Positions 28,612-40,097 of a DNA stretch of 64,000 bases are shown here, one piece after another. The stretch lies in the NCBI GenBank assembly GCA_018136815.1, contig CM030937.1:566553-630552 (forward strand), in the 5' to 3' direction. Position numbers and translations under genes: made by a program. Numbering within the stretch: the stretch's first letter is position 1; each line of letters opens with the position of its first letter. The notes under the pieces are model-generated. The model was not told the DNA's origin. It searched no databases and saw only the letters and a program-made list of their open reading frames with translations. This DNA comes from Isochrysis galbana (lineage: Eukaryota; Haptophyta; Isochrysidales; Isochrysidaceae).

Positions 28612-29535
28612 ACTGAGCATGGGCGTAATGCATGCGAACATCTCCTGTTAGCAGCTCGGGAGATCGCGCAGCTGCGCGCGCAGCGCAAGCCTCATTATCT
28701 GACCTCCCAGCCCGAATCGGCTGGAGGTTGCTGCAGATGTTCTCTGCTGAAGTCTTGACCGAGTCATGAGATTTTTGCCCATGCTTGTGGCCCACAATTT
28801 TGGCGACGGGCCATCCGGTACTAGTGAGCGCTATGGGTAGTACAGCGACAGCTACAAGATCCCTCCTTTGTTGCCATTTCAGTCCCCCTATGGCTATCTA
28901 CTACTGTGTGCGACCCTTGTGATCTGCGAATTGAAGCAATATTGTTTCTCATTACTACAACTAGTATGGGTATGACATTTGTGGTTTGTCTTTGTGCTGT
29001 GTGCATATCTTTGCCGTGCTTTGCTGGCTTGAAAGCTTGTTACTTGTTACACCCGCACTTGTTACCAAGTCATGTGTGCACATCTCAATCTCAATTCAGT
29101 GCATACTTGGTTGCGCTGTAGCGCGGCGCCGCGCCCCCTACCCCTAGCTAGAGCTAGGGCTGGCGCGGGAGCGGTGGCGAATGGGAATGGGCGAATGGGC
29201 CAATAAGAGCACAACATACAACATCATTATCATTAGGTGAAAAGCGAGAAGCGTTCATTTGGTCCAACCCTGCTAGCGATCAGAAAGGGTAAGAAATGCG
29301 AAAATCTGCATTAGTCCGCAGGTGAACGACAACAGGCAAGCTAGACAGCGGCGATGAGCGGCGCGAACTCGAGAAGAGAATGATGACCCAAAAGACCCCG
29401 AGAATGGAGAGGCAGGAGGCAGGATAAGGTGAGCAACGCGCGCGTTTACGTTTGTGTACAGAATACAGCTGACAGGCCTGCCCCAACCCCCCCCCCCCCC
29501 CAAGGCTGTGAACATGATAGACAGATATCAAGATA
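28612..29535. other. Intergenic
   Basis: No gene recognised. CTACCCCTAGCTAGAGCTAGGG at about 29138 is a small palindromic spot, and a C-run lies at 29487-29501. Confidence 0.45.
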
Positions 29536-29640
29536 CTACCTCCGTTCCATTACTGAACCGCATCGCCAAAATAGGGACAATAAAGTTGACATAACAGAAA
29601 TTCGTGTTGAGAGGGGAATAGCGGGTACACTGGGGCGAAA
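29536..29640 (+). repeat. Mariner/Stowaway-type 5' terminal sequence
   Basis: Starts CTACCTCCGTTCCATTA right after TA, the Stowaway/mariner TIR type, and is the counterpart of the 3' TIR at 18528-18540. The partner TIR was not found downstream, so only one end is supported. Confidence 0.5.
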
Positions 29641-29764
29641 GACCACCCACAAATCTGGCACCCATAGCCACCAAAGGCGTTCGAATATTACGTTTTCAGT
29701 ATTGATCAAACACGATTTTGGCGCCCCCTACCCTAGCTACACGTACACGGCCGATCGCCTTGGC

Positions 29765-30125
29765 CCACGGAACATCCTGGGACCGGAGAATGTTTTCGGC
29801 GAATCTTCCTGCCGTCGGCCGAAGAGAGGAGGACGGAGAGAGGGAGAGAGAGAGAGAGAGTCTCGCAGAGCGACTGCAGAACGAGAAGTCGAAGTCATGC
29901 CGTTTTATTACCTTAAACGAGCCAACAATTATAGTAACAGCAAAAACAAAATTCGAATCGCAAATTTCGAGACCAAAATCTGCAAACCTGGACTTGAGAC
30001 CACGGGGAATCCGAATCTGTGTGTCTTGTGCGTCAGTGGCAACACGGGGAACTGTTCAATTGTAATTGTGAGCGCGTACCTTACACGAATATTCATGCCT
30101 ACAGCCTTCAGATGGGCAGGAATAC
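29765..30125 (+). repeat. Dispersed repeat E, second copy
   Basis: Collinear with the minus strand of 9225-9575 and with 55600-55795, including the GA tract at 29839-29860 and the ending CAGATGGGCAGGAATACA. The 386-aa ORF that spans it is not credible as a gene. Confidence 0.7.
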
Positions 30126-30676
30126 AACACCCTTCAACCGAAAGCCAGCAGGGAGCTGCAGGGCATCAATCACCCTGGGAAGGCCTTCGAGCCCAAAGCC
30201 AAAGCGCACATACACATCGCGGGCTTGCACGCCCTCACCCGCGCCCGCCTGCGCGGCCTCCTGCTGTAGTCTTGCCACGGACAGAGGACAGACGCTCTGG
30301 CCCAATGCTCGAGCGCATGGACCGCGAGAGAACCTCCGCTGCGAGCGCGAGGAGGATGCGCTCAGAGCGCCGGCCCTCCGCAGCATCGCAGTCCTCGCCA
30401 CGCCAGCGCCTCCTGCGCTTCAAGTGGGCCAACATCATGGCCAGCTCCGCGTCCTCCAGCTCCTGTGCCGTGAAGGGGCGCGTCGGCATCGCACCCCTAC
30501 GTACTGCCGCAGACCGCTCTACCGCGGTTGAGAAGACCGCTATTGAGAGGAAAACGCGGTTTTCTCCTTTTGCAGGACGGCCGCAATAGAGCCTCAACAG
30601 CGCCCCGATCACTGTTGGGGCGGGGGGGGGCTGTTGGGGCCCTATTGCGGCCTGCAAAAACCCTCTAGTACTACTA
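30126..30676. other. Intergenic, GC-rich
   Basis: Several overlapping ORFs on both strands. The minus-strand frame at 30235-30657 contains QELEDAELAMMLAHLKRRRR and may be a remnant of something real, but there is no family or splice support. A G-run lies at 30619-30629. Confidence 0.35.
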
Positions 30677-30684
30677 GTAGATTA

Positions 30685-31548
30685 CCTAGATGGGAAATAC
30701 AGTGAGGGGGCTTCCAAATACGGTAAATACAGTCTGTATTTGGCCTTCGTCCAAATACAGCCAAATACGGTACCAAATACAGTAACGGGGGGGGGGCTCC
30801 CATTCCCCAAGCCTCCCCCGTCGCCAATCGCCAGCATATGCCATATATTGCCCTAGCGCCAGCGCCAGCGCCCTCTCCCCCCCGCCCCCCTTCACCCATC
30901 ATCTCATCATGATGAGAGCATGTGAGAATGTAGATGGAGCGTGTACCCCATCCTGAACCCCAACCCTGACTGTGCCTCGCGCGATCCGCGCTCGTTGCGC
31001 GCATGGCGCATGGCTGCAGCGGTGCTGCATTGCGCAAACAAACAATGCAACAATGCCCATTGCCCATTGCTGACACAATTCTCCTTCCCACCCCACTCTT
31101 GTGCACCACAGGAACCTACAACTCGGTGCCCTGCCATGGGCCATCCATGGGCCTTCATTCAACACTTGACTCCCCCTCTCACTCTGCTCGCTCACTCCCT
31201 CTTCCTACTGCGTTTAACCCAAGCAGCACAAACCCCCTCGTCGTCCTCTGTTGTAGGTTGTAGGTTGTAGGCACAAAACATCTCAACATCTCAACATATG
31301 ACCAAACAGAGGGAGGACATGCCCTGAGGTGGCGGCGCTGCCCATGCCTAGCGCATGGGTATAGCGCCCTATCCAGCCATCTCTCCTTCCCCACAGCTCC
31401 TCTCTAATAATCTGCTCCTCACCCTCCCATTAGGCCCTGCGCCACCGTCCAAATACGGAGGGTCATATTGAGGCAGTTTCAAATACGGTAAATACGGTCT
31501 GTATTTGGCCTTCGTCCAAATACGGTGAATACGTATTTCCCATCTAGG
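30685..31548. mobile_element. Non-autonomous hAT-type element, 864 bp, 8-bp TSD
   Basis: Terminal inverted repeats begin CCTAGATGGGAAATAC at both ends. The flanking 8-bp duplication is GTAGATTA (30677-30684 and 31549-31556). The subterminal regions are dense in CAAATACGG/CTGTATTTGG motifs in both orientations. The interior has no transposase. It shares its TIR and subterminal motifs with the 183-bp MITE at 44125-44307. It inserted about 140 bp upstream of the pyruvate kinase start, so it may influence that promoter. Confidence 0.9.
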
Positions 31549-31694
31549 GTAGATTATTGATTATGGGGGGGGGGGGGGGGGGGGGGAGGTTCGGGCTGAG
31601 AAGGTCTGGGAGAAACATAGTAGTATAGAAGAGAGAGAGGGGAGAGAGGAGAGGAGAGAGAGAAGAGATGGGAGAAGAAGAAAACCCCCACCGG

Positions 31695-33318
31695 ATGGCC
31701 CCGCGCAATCTCGGCTGGCGCGGGGGGACGCTCGCGATGGTGGCCGTCTCTCTTCTCGCTGCTGCTCTCTCGGGGCTCGTGCTGCAGAGCGGGCACGGAG
31801 CGGTATGCAGCGGATTGCGCTGCGGTGTTTCACCACACATGGGCGTCTACTCCCCCTTCCACACCACAAAGGCGCTTAGGGAAGGATGGATGGAGCCAGT
31901 CGAAAGGGACTTCACCTCACGCACCGCACAGATCGTGGCCACTCTCGGCCCGGCTTCGCAGTCGCCCGAGATGCTCTCCAAGCTGATCGCGGCGGGTGTG
32001 AATGTATTCCGCCTCAATTCTTCCCACCGCCAACCCGGCCAGTTCGAGGCGCTCGTCGGCCAGATCCGTGAAGAGGCCAAGGCGCAAGGCAAGGACGTCA
32101 AGATTCTTGGAGACATCCAGGGGCCCAAATTCAGGTGCACGACGACGAAGGACGACGTGCCGGTGCCGCTCGAGCAGGGCGCCACCGTCGAATTCGGCCT
32201 CGCCGCAAATGATGACGACGCCACGAGACCTGGCCGCATCACGCTCGCACCGACGACTGAGCAGTCGGCGCTCATGCGCGGCCTCGAGCCGGGCATGAAG
32301 CTCCTGCTCGATGATGGCTTCATGGAGGTTGTCGTGACCGAGGTCAGGTCGGAGTCCGAGTCCATCGTCAAGGTTGTTGTTGGTGGCAACCTCAAGTCGC
32401 GCAAGGGCATCAACGTTCCCGAGCTTCAGATTGACTGCTCGGCGCTCACCGTCAAGGATCGCGAGGACGCCGCCTACCTTTGTAGCGTGGGCGTCGACTA
32501 CATTGCGCTCTCCTTCGTCCAGCGCCAGGAGGACATCAAGGAGCTCATCGATCTGATGGATGACGAGGGTATCCCCGCCGGCTCTCGTCCCCTTATCATC
32601 CCCAAGATCGAGAAGCCGGCCGCCCTTAAGAATATTGACGAGATCCTCGCCCTCTCTGATGGCCTCATGGTGGCTCGCGGAGATCTTGGCGTTGAGCTAG
32701 GCCTCCAGCGTGTTCCATTTGCGCAAAAGTTCCTCATCCGCAAGGCGAACGAAGCAGGTGAGCTTAGCCAGCCGGCACAATGCAGGATGGCGCACCCCTA
32801 TTCGGATGAAGCAGCAATGTCGAGGCAGAAGACTGACTACCGCCCAGAGACCTTGGTGGGTGGCGGGCGTGCGTTCGGGCGTGCTGTATTCCTTCTTGAG
32901 AGCGAGGTGCCGGCTGCCGAGCTCTCCACGGCAGCGACGCCGCACGTGTTCCCTGCACGGAGCTTTGTGCTACACGCCCTGCGCTGTCGCAAGATTTGGC
33001 ACGTGGCCAAGCGTGGCCAAGCGCACTTCACATCCGGCGCCCCGACCACTCCACCCCACCTTGGCCTGTGTTGCATCCCGCCTCGTAGGCAAGTTTTGCA
33101 TCACAGCCACTCAGATGATGGAATCTATGATCACCAATGCCGTGCCGACCCGTGCCGAGGTGTCTGATGTAGCCAATGCTGTTTTCGACGGCACTGATGC
33201 AGTGATGCTCTCGGGCGAGTCTGCAATGGGCGCCGATCCCGTGAACACCGTCCAGTGGATGGGAAAAGTCATCGCCGAGGCTGAGTCTCACTACAATGAT
33301 GTCACCCCTTCGTTCTAA
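31695..33318 (+). CDS. Pyruvate kinase, signal-peptide-bearing (plastid-type), C-domain absent in this model
   Basis: Two exons: 31695-32757 and 33089-33318, with a 331-bp phase-1 GT-AG intron, about 430 aa. An upstream in-frame ATG at 31668 is possible, but [20 protein letters not shown] gives a clean signal peptide with a hydrophobic core, as in plastid-targeted proteins of algae with complex plastids. PK converts PEP and ADP to pyruvate and ATP. Catalytic A/B-domain blocks are present: [39 protein letters not shown], a full B domain, [42 protein letters not shown], and, in exon 2, [20 protein letters not shown] and [18 protein letters not shown] of the family reads RLNSSH here. The protein stops at [10 protein letters not shown], just after the A domain, without the usual roughly 120-residue C-domain. 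Either a further exon was missed or this is a short PK-like type. Confidence 0.85.
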
Positions 33319-33920
33319 GTGCAGCACCGCGATTCACACATGCTTTGCACCATCCGAACTACCGCTCAGTCGCGCGCAGGTGTAGGATCGTGTCGGAGCA
33401 TTGCCTGTCTGCTGTGGTCGTCTCGCAACTTGTGATCTACAAAGCTCTTGCTCCCCTCATTCGAGTGCGGAGCGCCTACACGTGCTGCAAGACGTGGTGC
33501 GGGGCATGTAGGGCACTCAACGGTACCGAAGGGAATGTGCATCTGTATTTGCGGCTGCAATCGCTCCAGGCTGGAGCGGCCTGTCTACCCGCACAGGGCG
33601 CGGTCTCTAGTGCCAGTCACAGAGGTAATTGGTCATATCTTTTGTTTCTCATCTGCATACTGATGTGCATGGAGCGCTGGACAGTTGACACGCCACCCGC
33701 CATGTTGCAATCGTGCCACCTTCCCCGTCTTCACGTCCCGCTCAATCTGAAAAGTGCGAGGCGTGTGAAAGGATAGGTTCCGGCTTGCTTTTTGGAGAGA
33801 GAATATCACATAGTCCTGTTGCAAATATACATGTGCACATGCGCATGCGCCCGGCGGGAGCTTGCGCGCGCTCCCGCTCTTCCCCAGCGTTTGCTATGGC
33901 ACGGCTTAGAGCAGCATTCA
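33319..33920. other. Intergenic
   Basis: No gene recognised; no sequence resembling a PK C-domain was seen here in any frame. Confidence 0.5.
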
Positions 33921-34090
33921 GCAACTAACTTTACAGTCAGTTGCCATGGAGCGCGCCGGCGCTCCCCTTCCCCTCCTCTCCTTCGGGCGCCCCGCGAAAA
34001 AACTATTGTTATAGTTTTAGCGATGGAGCGCGCGCCGCCGGCTCCCACCTCCCAGCCCACCGCAGTCACGACGCCCCAACGGGAGCTAGT
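33921..34090 (+). repeat. Two stacked LINE 5' leaders
   Basis: First AACTAACTTTACAGTCAGTT then GCCATGGAGCGCGCC; 60-70 bp later a second unit with AAACTATTGTTATAGTTTT then AGCGATGGAGCGCGCGCC and the leader ending ACGACGCCCCAACGGGAG. The second unit matches the 5' end of the LINE at 42755. So one locus carries both leader subtypes in tandem. The downstream sequence is unrelated. Confidence 0.7.
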
Positions 34091-34134
34091 TGCGTTCTGA
34101 AAGCGCGCGGCGCGATGTGTTCTCACCGTAGATA

Positions 34135-34419
34135 TTAAAAGTCGATAACAGGTAACAGGGTATGTGCAATATTGTTGTATAAATGATAAATGACTATACC
34201 CCCCCCCTTTCCCCTTTTCTCGATACACGGTGGGACCGTACGGCACTTTTGGTCGGAACACACGAGATCGTGACAACATTCTCCATCGTTTGTACACTCT
34301 CCATCCACATCCTTGCATCTGTCTGGCGGCTTCTTCGTGAGTACCAACGCCACGACGGCGACGGCGACCATGGTGGCGACGACCACCGCGAGGGCAATCA
34401 AAAGTCGTTTAGACGGCAT
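34135..34419 (-). CDS. Small membrane-anchored knottin-like Cys-rich protein, 94 aa
   Basis: ATG at 34419 is preferred over 34494 because MPSKRLLIALAVVVATMVAV places a short basic N-terminus before one strong hydrophobic segment (residues about 5-28), either a type II membrane anchor or an uncleaved signal. Residues 33-63 carry CKDVDGECTNDGECCHDLVC then SDQKC and a final Cys in RTVPPC. The spacing C-x6-C-x5-CC-x4-C-x4-C fits an inhibitor-cystine-knot/knottin-type disulfide scaffold. That scaffold serves protease inhibitors, signalling and defence peptides alike, and nothing here shows which. The C-terminal 25 residues lack structure and may instead be replaced by a 3' exon. It lies between LINE leader fragments. 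Status as an expressed gene is uncertain, but the motif is too regular to be chance. Confidence 0.5.
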   Translation of the reverse strand: MPSKRLLIALAVVVATMVAVAVVALVLTKKPPDRCKDVDGECTNDGECCHDLVCSDQKCRTVPPCIEKRGKGGGIVIYHLYNNIAHTLLPVIDF

Positions 34420-34803
34420 ATTTACCCGTATGTGCATTTTTTTTAGTCCAACGTTCGGTTCGAAAAAACGCGATGCGGGTCGTCCCCCTCGCACCGCTCC
34501 CTAACGGGAGGCACAAAATGTAAGCGGTCGACGTCTTTAGAGGGGAGCACGTGAGTACATACATGGGGAGAGTGTGCAAGTTAGGCGGCTAATGAAAATT
34601 AGCCGGGAGCCGGGAGGTGTGTAACAAAAAGGGGAATCCCTCGGGTGCTGCACCTTTTGAGTACGTGGGAATAGTGTCCAAGTTAGGTGTTAGGTGTCAA
34701 TGAAAATTGTATACCAAAATAGACGGGAGGGGTGTGACAAAAGGGAACCTCGAGTTGCACCTTCTTCGCACAACCACCCTGCGAGGCGCCGCTCCCCCAT
34801 GTG
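34420..34803. repeat. Intergenic, probable minus-strand LINE derivative
   Basis: Contains two similar stretches (GTACGTGGGAATAGTGTCCAAGTTAGG... and ACATACATGGGGAGAGTGTGCAAGTTAGG...; both followed by AATGAAAATT and GGGAGG.GTGT.ACAAAA.GG), an imperfect duplication of about 115 bp. No gene. Confidence 0.45.
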
Positions 34804-34824
34804 AACTAAGTATAAACTTAGTTA
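34804..34824 (-). promoter_or_regulatory. LINE 5' palindrome with TATA-like core
   Basis: AACTAAGTATAAACTTAGTT: 7-bp perfect inverted repeat around TATAAA (TTTATA on the minus strand). It is identical to the sequence at about 7439-7458 and, like that one, is followed on the minus strand by CATGGGGG. Taken as the 5' end of a minus-strand LINE-family copy extending left. Confidence 0.6.
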
Positions 34825-35102
34825 TGGAGTGAGGGAAGTTAAGGGCGATGTCAGAGTAGAGCAAGGGGTACCTTGGGATAGTAGGTGTGTAGCCCAGAAT
34901 CTTCAGATGCTCTTTTTAGTGCGTGAGCTAAGGGCGGCCGCCCACGCACAACACTTGCACCCGCGGCGTAGGCCACGATCTAGTTTCTATCCACAGAGCA
35001 CGTTGCTCACACTTTGTGCTAGCTAAAATTGTTTGCTTGCACGACAACCTACACCAAGCGGGCCTCAGTGCGCCTTGCCACACTCCATCTGCACTTCTCG
35101 CA
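34825..35102. other. Intergenic
   Basis: No gene seen; 3' flank of the LPA1-like gene. Confidence 0.5.
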
Positions 35103-36914
35103 TCATGCCCCACGTTGGGCAACCTCTCTTGTGTTGATTTCCCTGGCCAAAGCCACACATCCGCGACAATCACAGCGAAGAGTCGCCACTGCCGTGCCGC
35201 CTTGTGCATCCCACGGGATTGTCCGGTGGAGCAAGAGCCGCCACTCAACGTCCTGCGTTCCCTCGCCATCATCCGCTCGTCGCCAGACCTGAGTGGCAAG
35301 GAGAGTGCCTCCGGCCGCGGGGCGTTCGACACATGTCGACCATGCTGTTCCGTCCGGCATCACGACGGCGTCACAGTCCGTTGCACGCATGCCGGATGGG
35401 CGCGAGCCCTCTTTCAATTGCGATGGCCACGAGTCAATCTCACCACCAGCGGCGACGACATCGCCCACCGATGAGTCGGCGGGGCTCCCTGCACAGAGAA
35501 GCGAGGAGAAGAGATGTAACGAGCGAAGCTGGCAAACTTGCGCGAGGAGCAGTACTTGCAAGAAGACGGCGCAAGCTTAGCTCTAGCACACCTTGCCAGA
35601 AGCTCTGCATAGCCTTGAGATCGCCGTCCGTGAGCGCAGCGTAAAACTGTGCCTGTGCCGACAGCACTGACTCGGCGAGCTCGGCAGCAGCGTCGCCCGC
35701 CAGCTTGTTTCCCCCCGTACCTCTCTCTTCACCGAGGAGATTCGTTGCCACTAGCGTGGCGGCCGCTGTCGCAGCCTCTTTTGCGGCAGCCTACGGGGGC
35801 AAGCCGAATGAGACATGCAAGACCAGTACCCACCACCCGATGAATGACTCGCCACCCAAATGAAGCACTCACCTTGACATCCTCGCGGGGCTCCACAATC
35901 TCGCCAAACTCGTCTCCAGCCGGGGAGAGCGCTGTGCCCAATATCTCATCCCATCTGCCACGGAATCGGAAGGAGCGTGTGAGAATGCCCAAGCCTGGGT
36001 AACTACCCTTCCGTATGCGACACGAAAAAAAAGGGTCGAGACCGTCCGTAAGATGCAGGTCCTTTGGCTCACCTGGGCGGCGTGAGCGCCGATCCAAAGG
36101 ACCTGCCTTTCAAGTTGATTCCGATCCATGAACAAGACGCCTCTCCTCCAGTGGTGTCCAGCCGCCGCCGGGAGAGGAGATCAGCGTAGTACTCTCGCCA
36201 TGCCCCGGAATCCGCCGCCGCCCATAACCATATGGGTGCCGCGGCGATGTCCACCGGACTCTCACCATCGGTGTACACTGGGACGACTGCCGTGTTTGCG
36301 GCGGTCAGCCGGCGGCGGTATGCGTGCGCCTCGCAGAGCGACTTGCCCACGGCCGCGCGCGAGCCGATCACGATGACCACGCGCAGCTTGCCCCGAATCT
36401 CCTTGAGGGCGATGGTGCGCACGCCGCGGTAGAGAGCGCGCAGGTCACCTAGCGCATACTCCCGCGAGATGCGCTCGATGCGCGCGGCGCGCGCCACGCG
36501 ATTGCGTTGGAAGAGCAGTCCGCTGCCCAGAGCGCCGGCTACTGAGAGCGCCTGTGTGGACAGCGGGTCGGCGGGCGCGAGACCCGGCGTGTCGGCGAGG
36601 AGAGAGGGATAGGCGAGGAAGAAGAGCACGCCCAGAAGGCAGAGCGCGATGCGCAGCGGCTCTGACTGGTTGGTGGCGTCGTACTGCAGCAGCGCATCTC
36701 TTCGAAAGCTTCGGAGAGAGAGAAGGTCGAATTGGTCGAGAGAGGGGTCGTACTGCGCGTCGTCGAGGGCGAAGGGCGGGCGCAAGCGATGTGTGACAGC
36801 CTTGGGCGCGCGCATCCTCGCTCGCCCCACCGTAACCAGGCAAGCGCAAGGGACAGAGGACAGAGAGAGCAGAGCGACGCAGAGCGCCACACGCGCCATC
36901 GCCGAGACGAACAC
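35103..36914 (-). CDS. LPA1-like photosystem II assembly protein, plastid-targeted
   Basis: Four exons on the minus strand: 36914-36073, 35954-35873, 35790-35592 and 35488-35103. All introns are GT-AG and all phases agree; about 502 aa, or 497 if the second Met (36899, MARVALCVAL) is used. LOW PSII ACCUMULATION 1 is a thylakoid membrane protein helping PSII core assembly. The N-terminus is a signal peptide (VALCVALLSLSSVPCACLV) followed by an Arg-rich transit-like stretch. Exon 1 then gives SFRRDALLQYDATNQSEPLR, two hydrophobic segments (ALCLLGVLFFLAYPSLL and the ALSVAGALGSGLLF region) and the conserved REYALGDLRALYRG. Exons 3-4 form a SnoaL/NTF2-like domain (AQFYAALTDGDLKAMQSFWQ ...), and the protein ends with EWRLLLHRTIPW and TLRCDCRGCVALAREINTRE, a hallmark of plant and algal LPA1-type proteins. 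Pairing with plastid-type pyruvate kinase upstream supports a photosynthetic organism. Confidence 0.85.
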
Positions 36915-37071
36915 CGAGAGGAGAGATACGAGGTTTTCAGAAGTTTATTTTTATCTCCGTCCCAAACTCTAAGCTCTGTCAAGAGCTTGAACGCCGCCGT
37001 CCGCTGCTTCTCTCGCCCCTTGTTCTAGTTTCCGTGTGTGCACTTTTCTAGGGGTAACTGAAGCCTGGCGG

Positions 37072-37606
<535 letters not shown>

Positions 37607-37627
37607 GTGTGTTGGGGCGAGACTAAG

Positions 37628-39746
37628 TGTCGCATCCGCGATCGACCTTTTTGTTTTAGAAGTTGTTTGCGTTTCTTTGTTCCCTCCTTGCAGGCTAGCC
37701 ACGAGTCACCGTCGTAGTGTCCTACATTCGTCCATTCGCCCTTGTTGCCCTCGCCTCCTTTATCGCCTCCTTTGTCGCCTGCTTGCCCCTCACCTGGCTT
37801 ACCTCCTTGCGTGCTCCTCGCGTTTTAGGCTAAGTCGCGCGATCAGGTATCGCCGGTGCAAGGAACCGCCCCCATGTGTGACCCTGATTCCCCCTCAGGT
37901 GTTGGCCGTTGGATTATATCGTGGCGCTATTTTACTTCGGTCTTCATCAAATCACTTAAGGGTTTTCGAAAGATTCCCTCCTTATTCCTGTGCGTAACTG
38001 TCGCCCCGTCGGATCGTCTGTCGCCCCGTCGCTCTCTTGTCGGCATTCTCTTCCTTGTTCGATCTGCCAGCGGGTTCCTGTGCGTTCCGTGATAGGGATA
38101 CGTTAGTGTGGAGAGTGTTGATGTGAGTGTAGTGTCATCTCGTCGGTCCATCGGCCTCTAGCCGTCTGTCGTCTGTCGTTCTTCGTTCGTCGCTCTCGTC
38201 CTCGTTCTCGTTCCCGTTCTCGTCCCTCGTTCTCAACACTACCTCAATACCAAACCTCTCCAATCCCTCAGCCCCAGCCTATCCATCTCGATCCGCCCAG
38301 CCATGTCCGCTCCGTCGTCGCGCTCGCCCTCGCCCAAGCCCGTCCTCCCGCCTTTCTCTGCTGAGGAGGTGGTCCAGCCCGTCATTGGCCACTGCCCAAC
38401 TTCCGCCGCGCCTCTCGCCGCTTCCCTTCCGTTCCCTCCGTTCCCATCCGAGGCAGTGGTAACCTCGGATCCGTCAGGTGAAGAATCGAAGTCGACGCGT
38501 CCCGCGCCGGGCCCACCAAAGGGGCCCAAGGCCCCTCCTCCTGCAGAAGCGGGCCTCCTGCCCGCTCTGCCCACCACCACTCCCGAAGACCGCGCCTCCT
38601 CAGAGGCCGAGCTCGCGGCTACCGCCGTCTTTCACCCATTCGGGGCCGGCGCCGCGCCTCCATCACCACCCCCATCGCCCTTCGATGCTGGGGAGAGCGG
38701 GCATGAGCCCGCTCTCACTGAAATCTGCATGGAAGAGGCTTTTGAGGCATATCCTTCCCCCTCGGAGGCGGATGAGGCCGCCCCACCGTTGCCATCGGAC
38801 TCGGAGGGGGCCTACGAGCCCTACCGAGCCACCCTCGATCGTGTCGCCGCGGTCCCGACCGCCCCACGCCCTCGCGTCCTGGCAGAAGATGCGCCCGGGA
38901 TCACAATTCCCAACCCTCATCGCCATTCCGCACCGGGCCATACCTTCGCACCGCCGTCAGTTCCGACGGAGCTGTCGGCGCCCAGTCCCGTGGAGCACAT
39001 GGGAACCAATGGCTGAGCTCATGCGCCGCTGTGCCTCCTTGGTCGCTGACTACGATGCCGCTCACCCCTTCCCGCCCGCTTGCAAGTCACAGATGGCAAA
39101 GCGGGCCACTAAATGGCAGTCTCAGGAAGGATCGGCTCTGCCACGGCCGACCGCCCAAGAACCTCGCGTGTGCCCCGCTGCAGCCGCATCGGATCGGGTG
39201 ATTCCGCGCCGTTCGCCGCGTCTCGCCTCACTCCCGCACGACTCACCTGTAGCACATGTCGGTGCTTTGCCCGCTCTCTTCCTTCCTACTGAGGCCCGGT
39301 CCTCTAGCCCGCTGCCACAGCCGCAGCGTGCGTCGTTTCTGCTCGGACAGTGGTGGTATACGTTTACGCCGTCGCGCGGTTCCCCGTGGTTTGGCTCCCA
39401 CGCATTTCTGCACCCTGCGCTTGCCTCGCCGGCCTTCGTTCGCTGTCGCACGGAGGCCTTCGCTTTGGCGTATCGGTTGAGCGCTTCCGTCGAGACAGGC
39501 ACAGCGGTGGCGGTGGGCGGGGCTGGGCGCGCGTGCGCGTCGTGGGCGGGTGCGGTGGCGACAGTTAACAGTTACGCGTTACGCACGGCGGCAATAAGGA
39601 AGGAATCTTCAATCTTCGAAAACCCATAGTTGGTTTAATGAAGACCGAAGTAAAGTAGCGCCACGATATAATCCAACGGCAAGCACCTGAGAGGAGATAA
39701 GGGTCACACAAGGGCTAAAACAAAAAGATCGATTGCGGATGCGACA
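37628..39746. mobile_element. Candidate 2.1-kb inverted-repeat element
   Basis: Left end TGTCGCATCCGCGATCGACC then TTTTTGTTTTAG; right end is its inverted form, CTAAAACAAAAAGATCGATT then GCGGATGCGACA (ending 39746). The inverted match resumes further in: 37861-37985 against about 39590-39705. The left arm has about 190 bp extra between these blocks, so it has gained an insertion or the right arm has lost DNA. The interior carries the leader repeat and the ORF at 38303-39016. No target duplication or transposase was found. Confidence 0.5.
38303..39016 (+). CDS. Pro-rich acidic ORF of the leader-repeat family, 237 aa
   Basis: Starts MSAPSSRSPSPKPVLPPFSA, the same N-terminus as at 1907 and, less exactly, at 48157 (-). 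This is the longest version. After residue 55 it continues with Pro/Ala-rich linkers, an acidic helix-like stretch (ALTEICMEEAFEAYPSPSEA), and an ordered-looking YEPYRATLDRVAAVPTAPRP. No domain is recognised. The 5' region (38145-38300) has the same T/C-rich leader as other copies. The frame ends at 39016, while a second overlapping frame stays open to 39629 without convincing protein character. Likely a retroelement ORF1/Gag-like protein or a captured gene; its repetition argues against a normal single-copy gene. Confidence 0.5.
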   Translation: MSAPSSRSPSPKPVLPPFSAEEVVQPVIGHCPTSAAPLAASLPFPPFPSEAVVTSDPSGEESKSTRPAPGPPKGPKAPPPAEAGLLPALPTTTPEDRASSEAELAATAVFHPFGAGAAPPSPPPSPFDAGESGHEPALTEICMEEAFEAYPSPSEADEAAPPLPSDSEGAYEPYRATLDRVAAVPTAPRPRVLAEDAPGITIPNPHRHSAPGHTFAPPSVPTELSAPSPVEHMGTNG

Positions 39747-40097
39747 GAATTGAGAAATATAGAGCTTGGACGACTGCCCATTGAGCAGGATTCAGGCGCA
39801 CTCGCAAACATTTGAAACACGGTACACCAACTAGTATGCTGTGCACAATACTCAGCCCAACACAAATTAAATGTACAACATTGCTTGCTACATGTGACAC
39901 TAGATAAGAGATCGATCGGCCGATACGCGACCATGGCGCAGATGTGAGTACCTGCTCGGCGATAAATCAGACAAGATCGCATCTTGAGTCGTACCCGACT
40001 CAAACATGATTTTTGACGGAAAGTATGCGCGCATGAAGGCGGCTGAAACAAGAACCGCACCAAAGACATAACGCTCTCGCGGACCTCGTGCTCAAGA

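Noticed and set aside
29429..30589. 386-aa ORF across repeat E
   Set aside because: Runs through a mariner-type end and a dispersed repeat; composition is random and the same DNA elsewhere has different frames.
31668..33167. 499-aa unspliced pyruvate kinase ORF
   Set aside because: After codon 363 the frame enters intron sequence; the spliced model restores [10 protein letters not shown] in frame.
34135..34494. Reading the Cys-rich ORF as a toxin gene
   Set aside because: Knottin spacing alone does not indicate toxicity; the protein is membrane-anchored and there is no other evidence.
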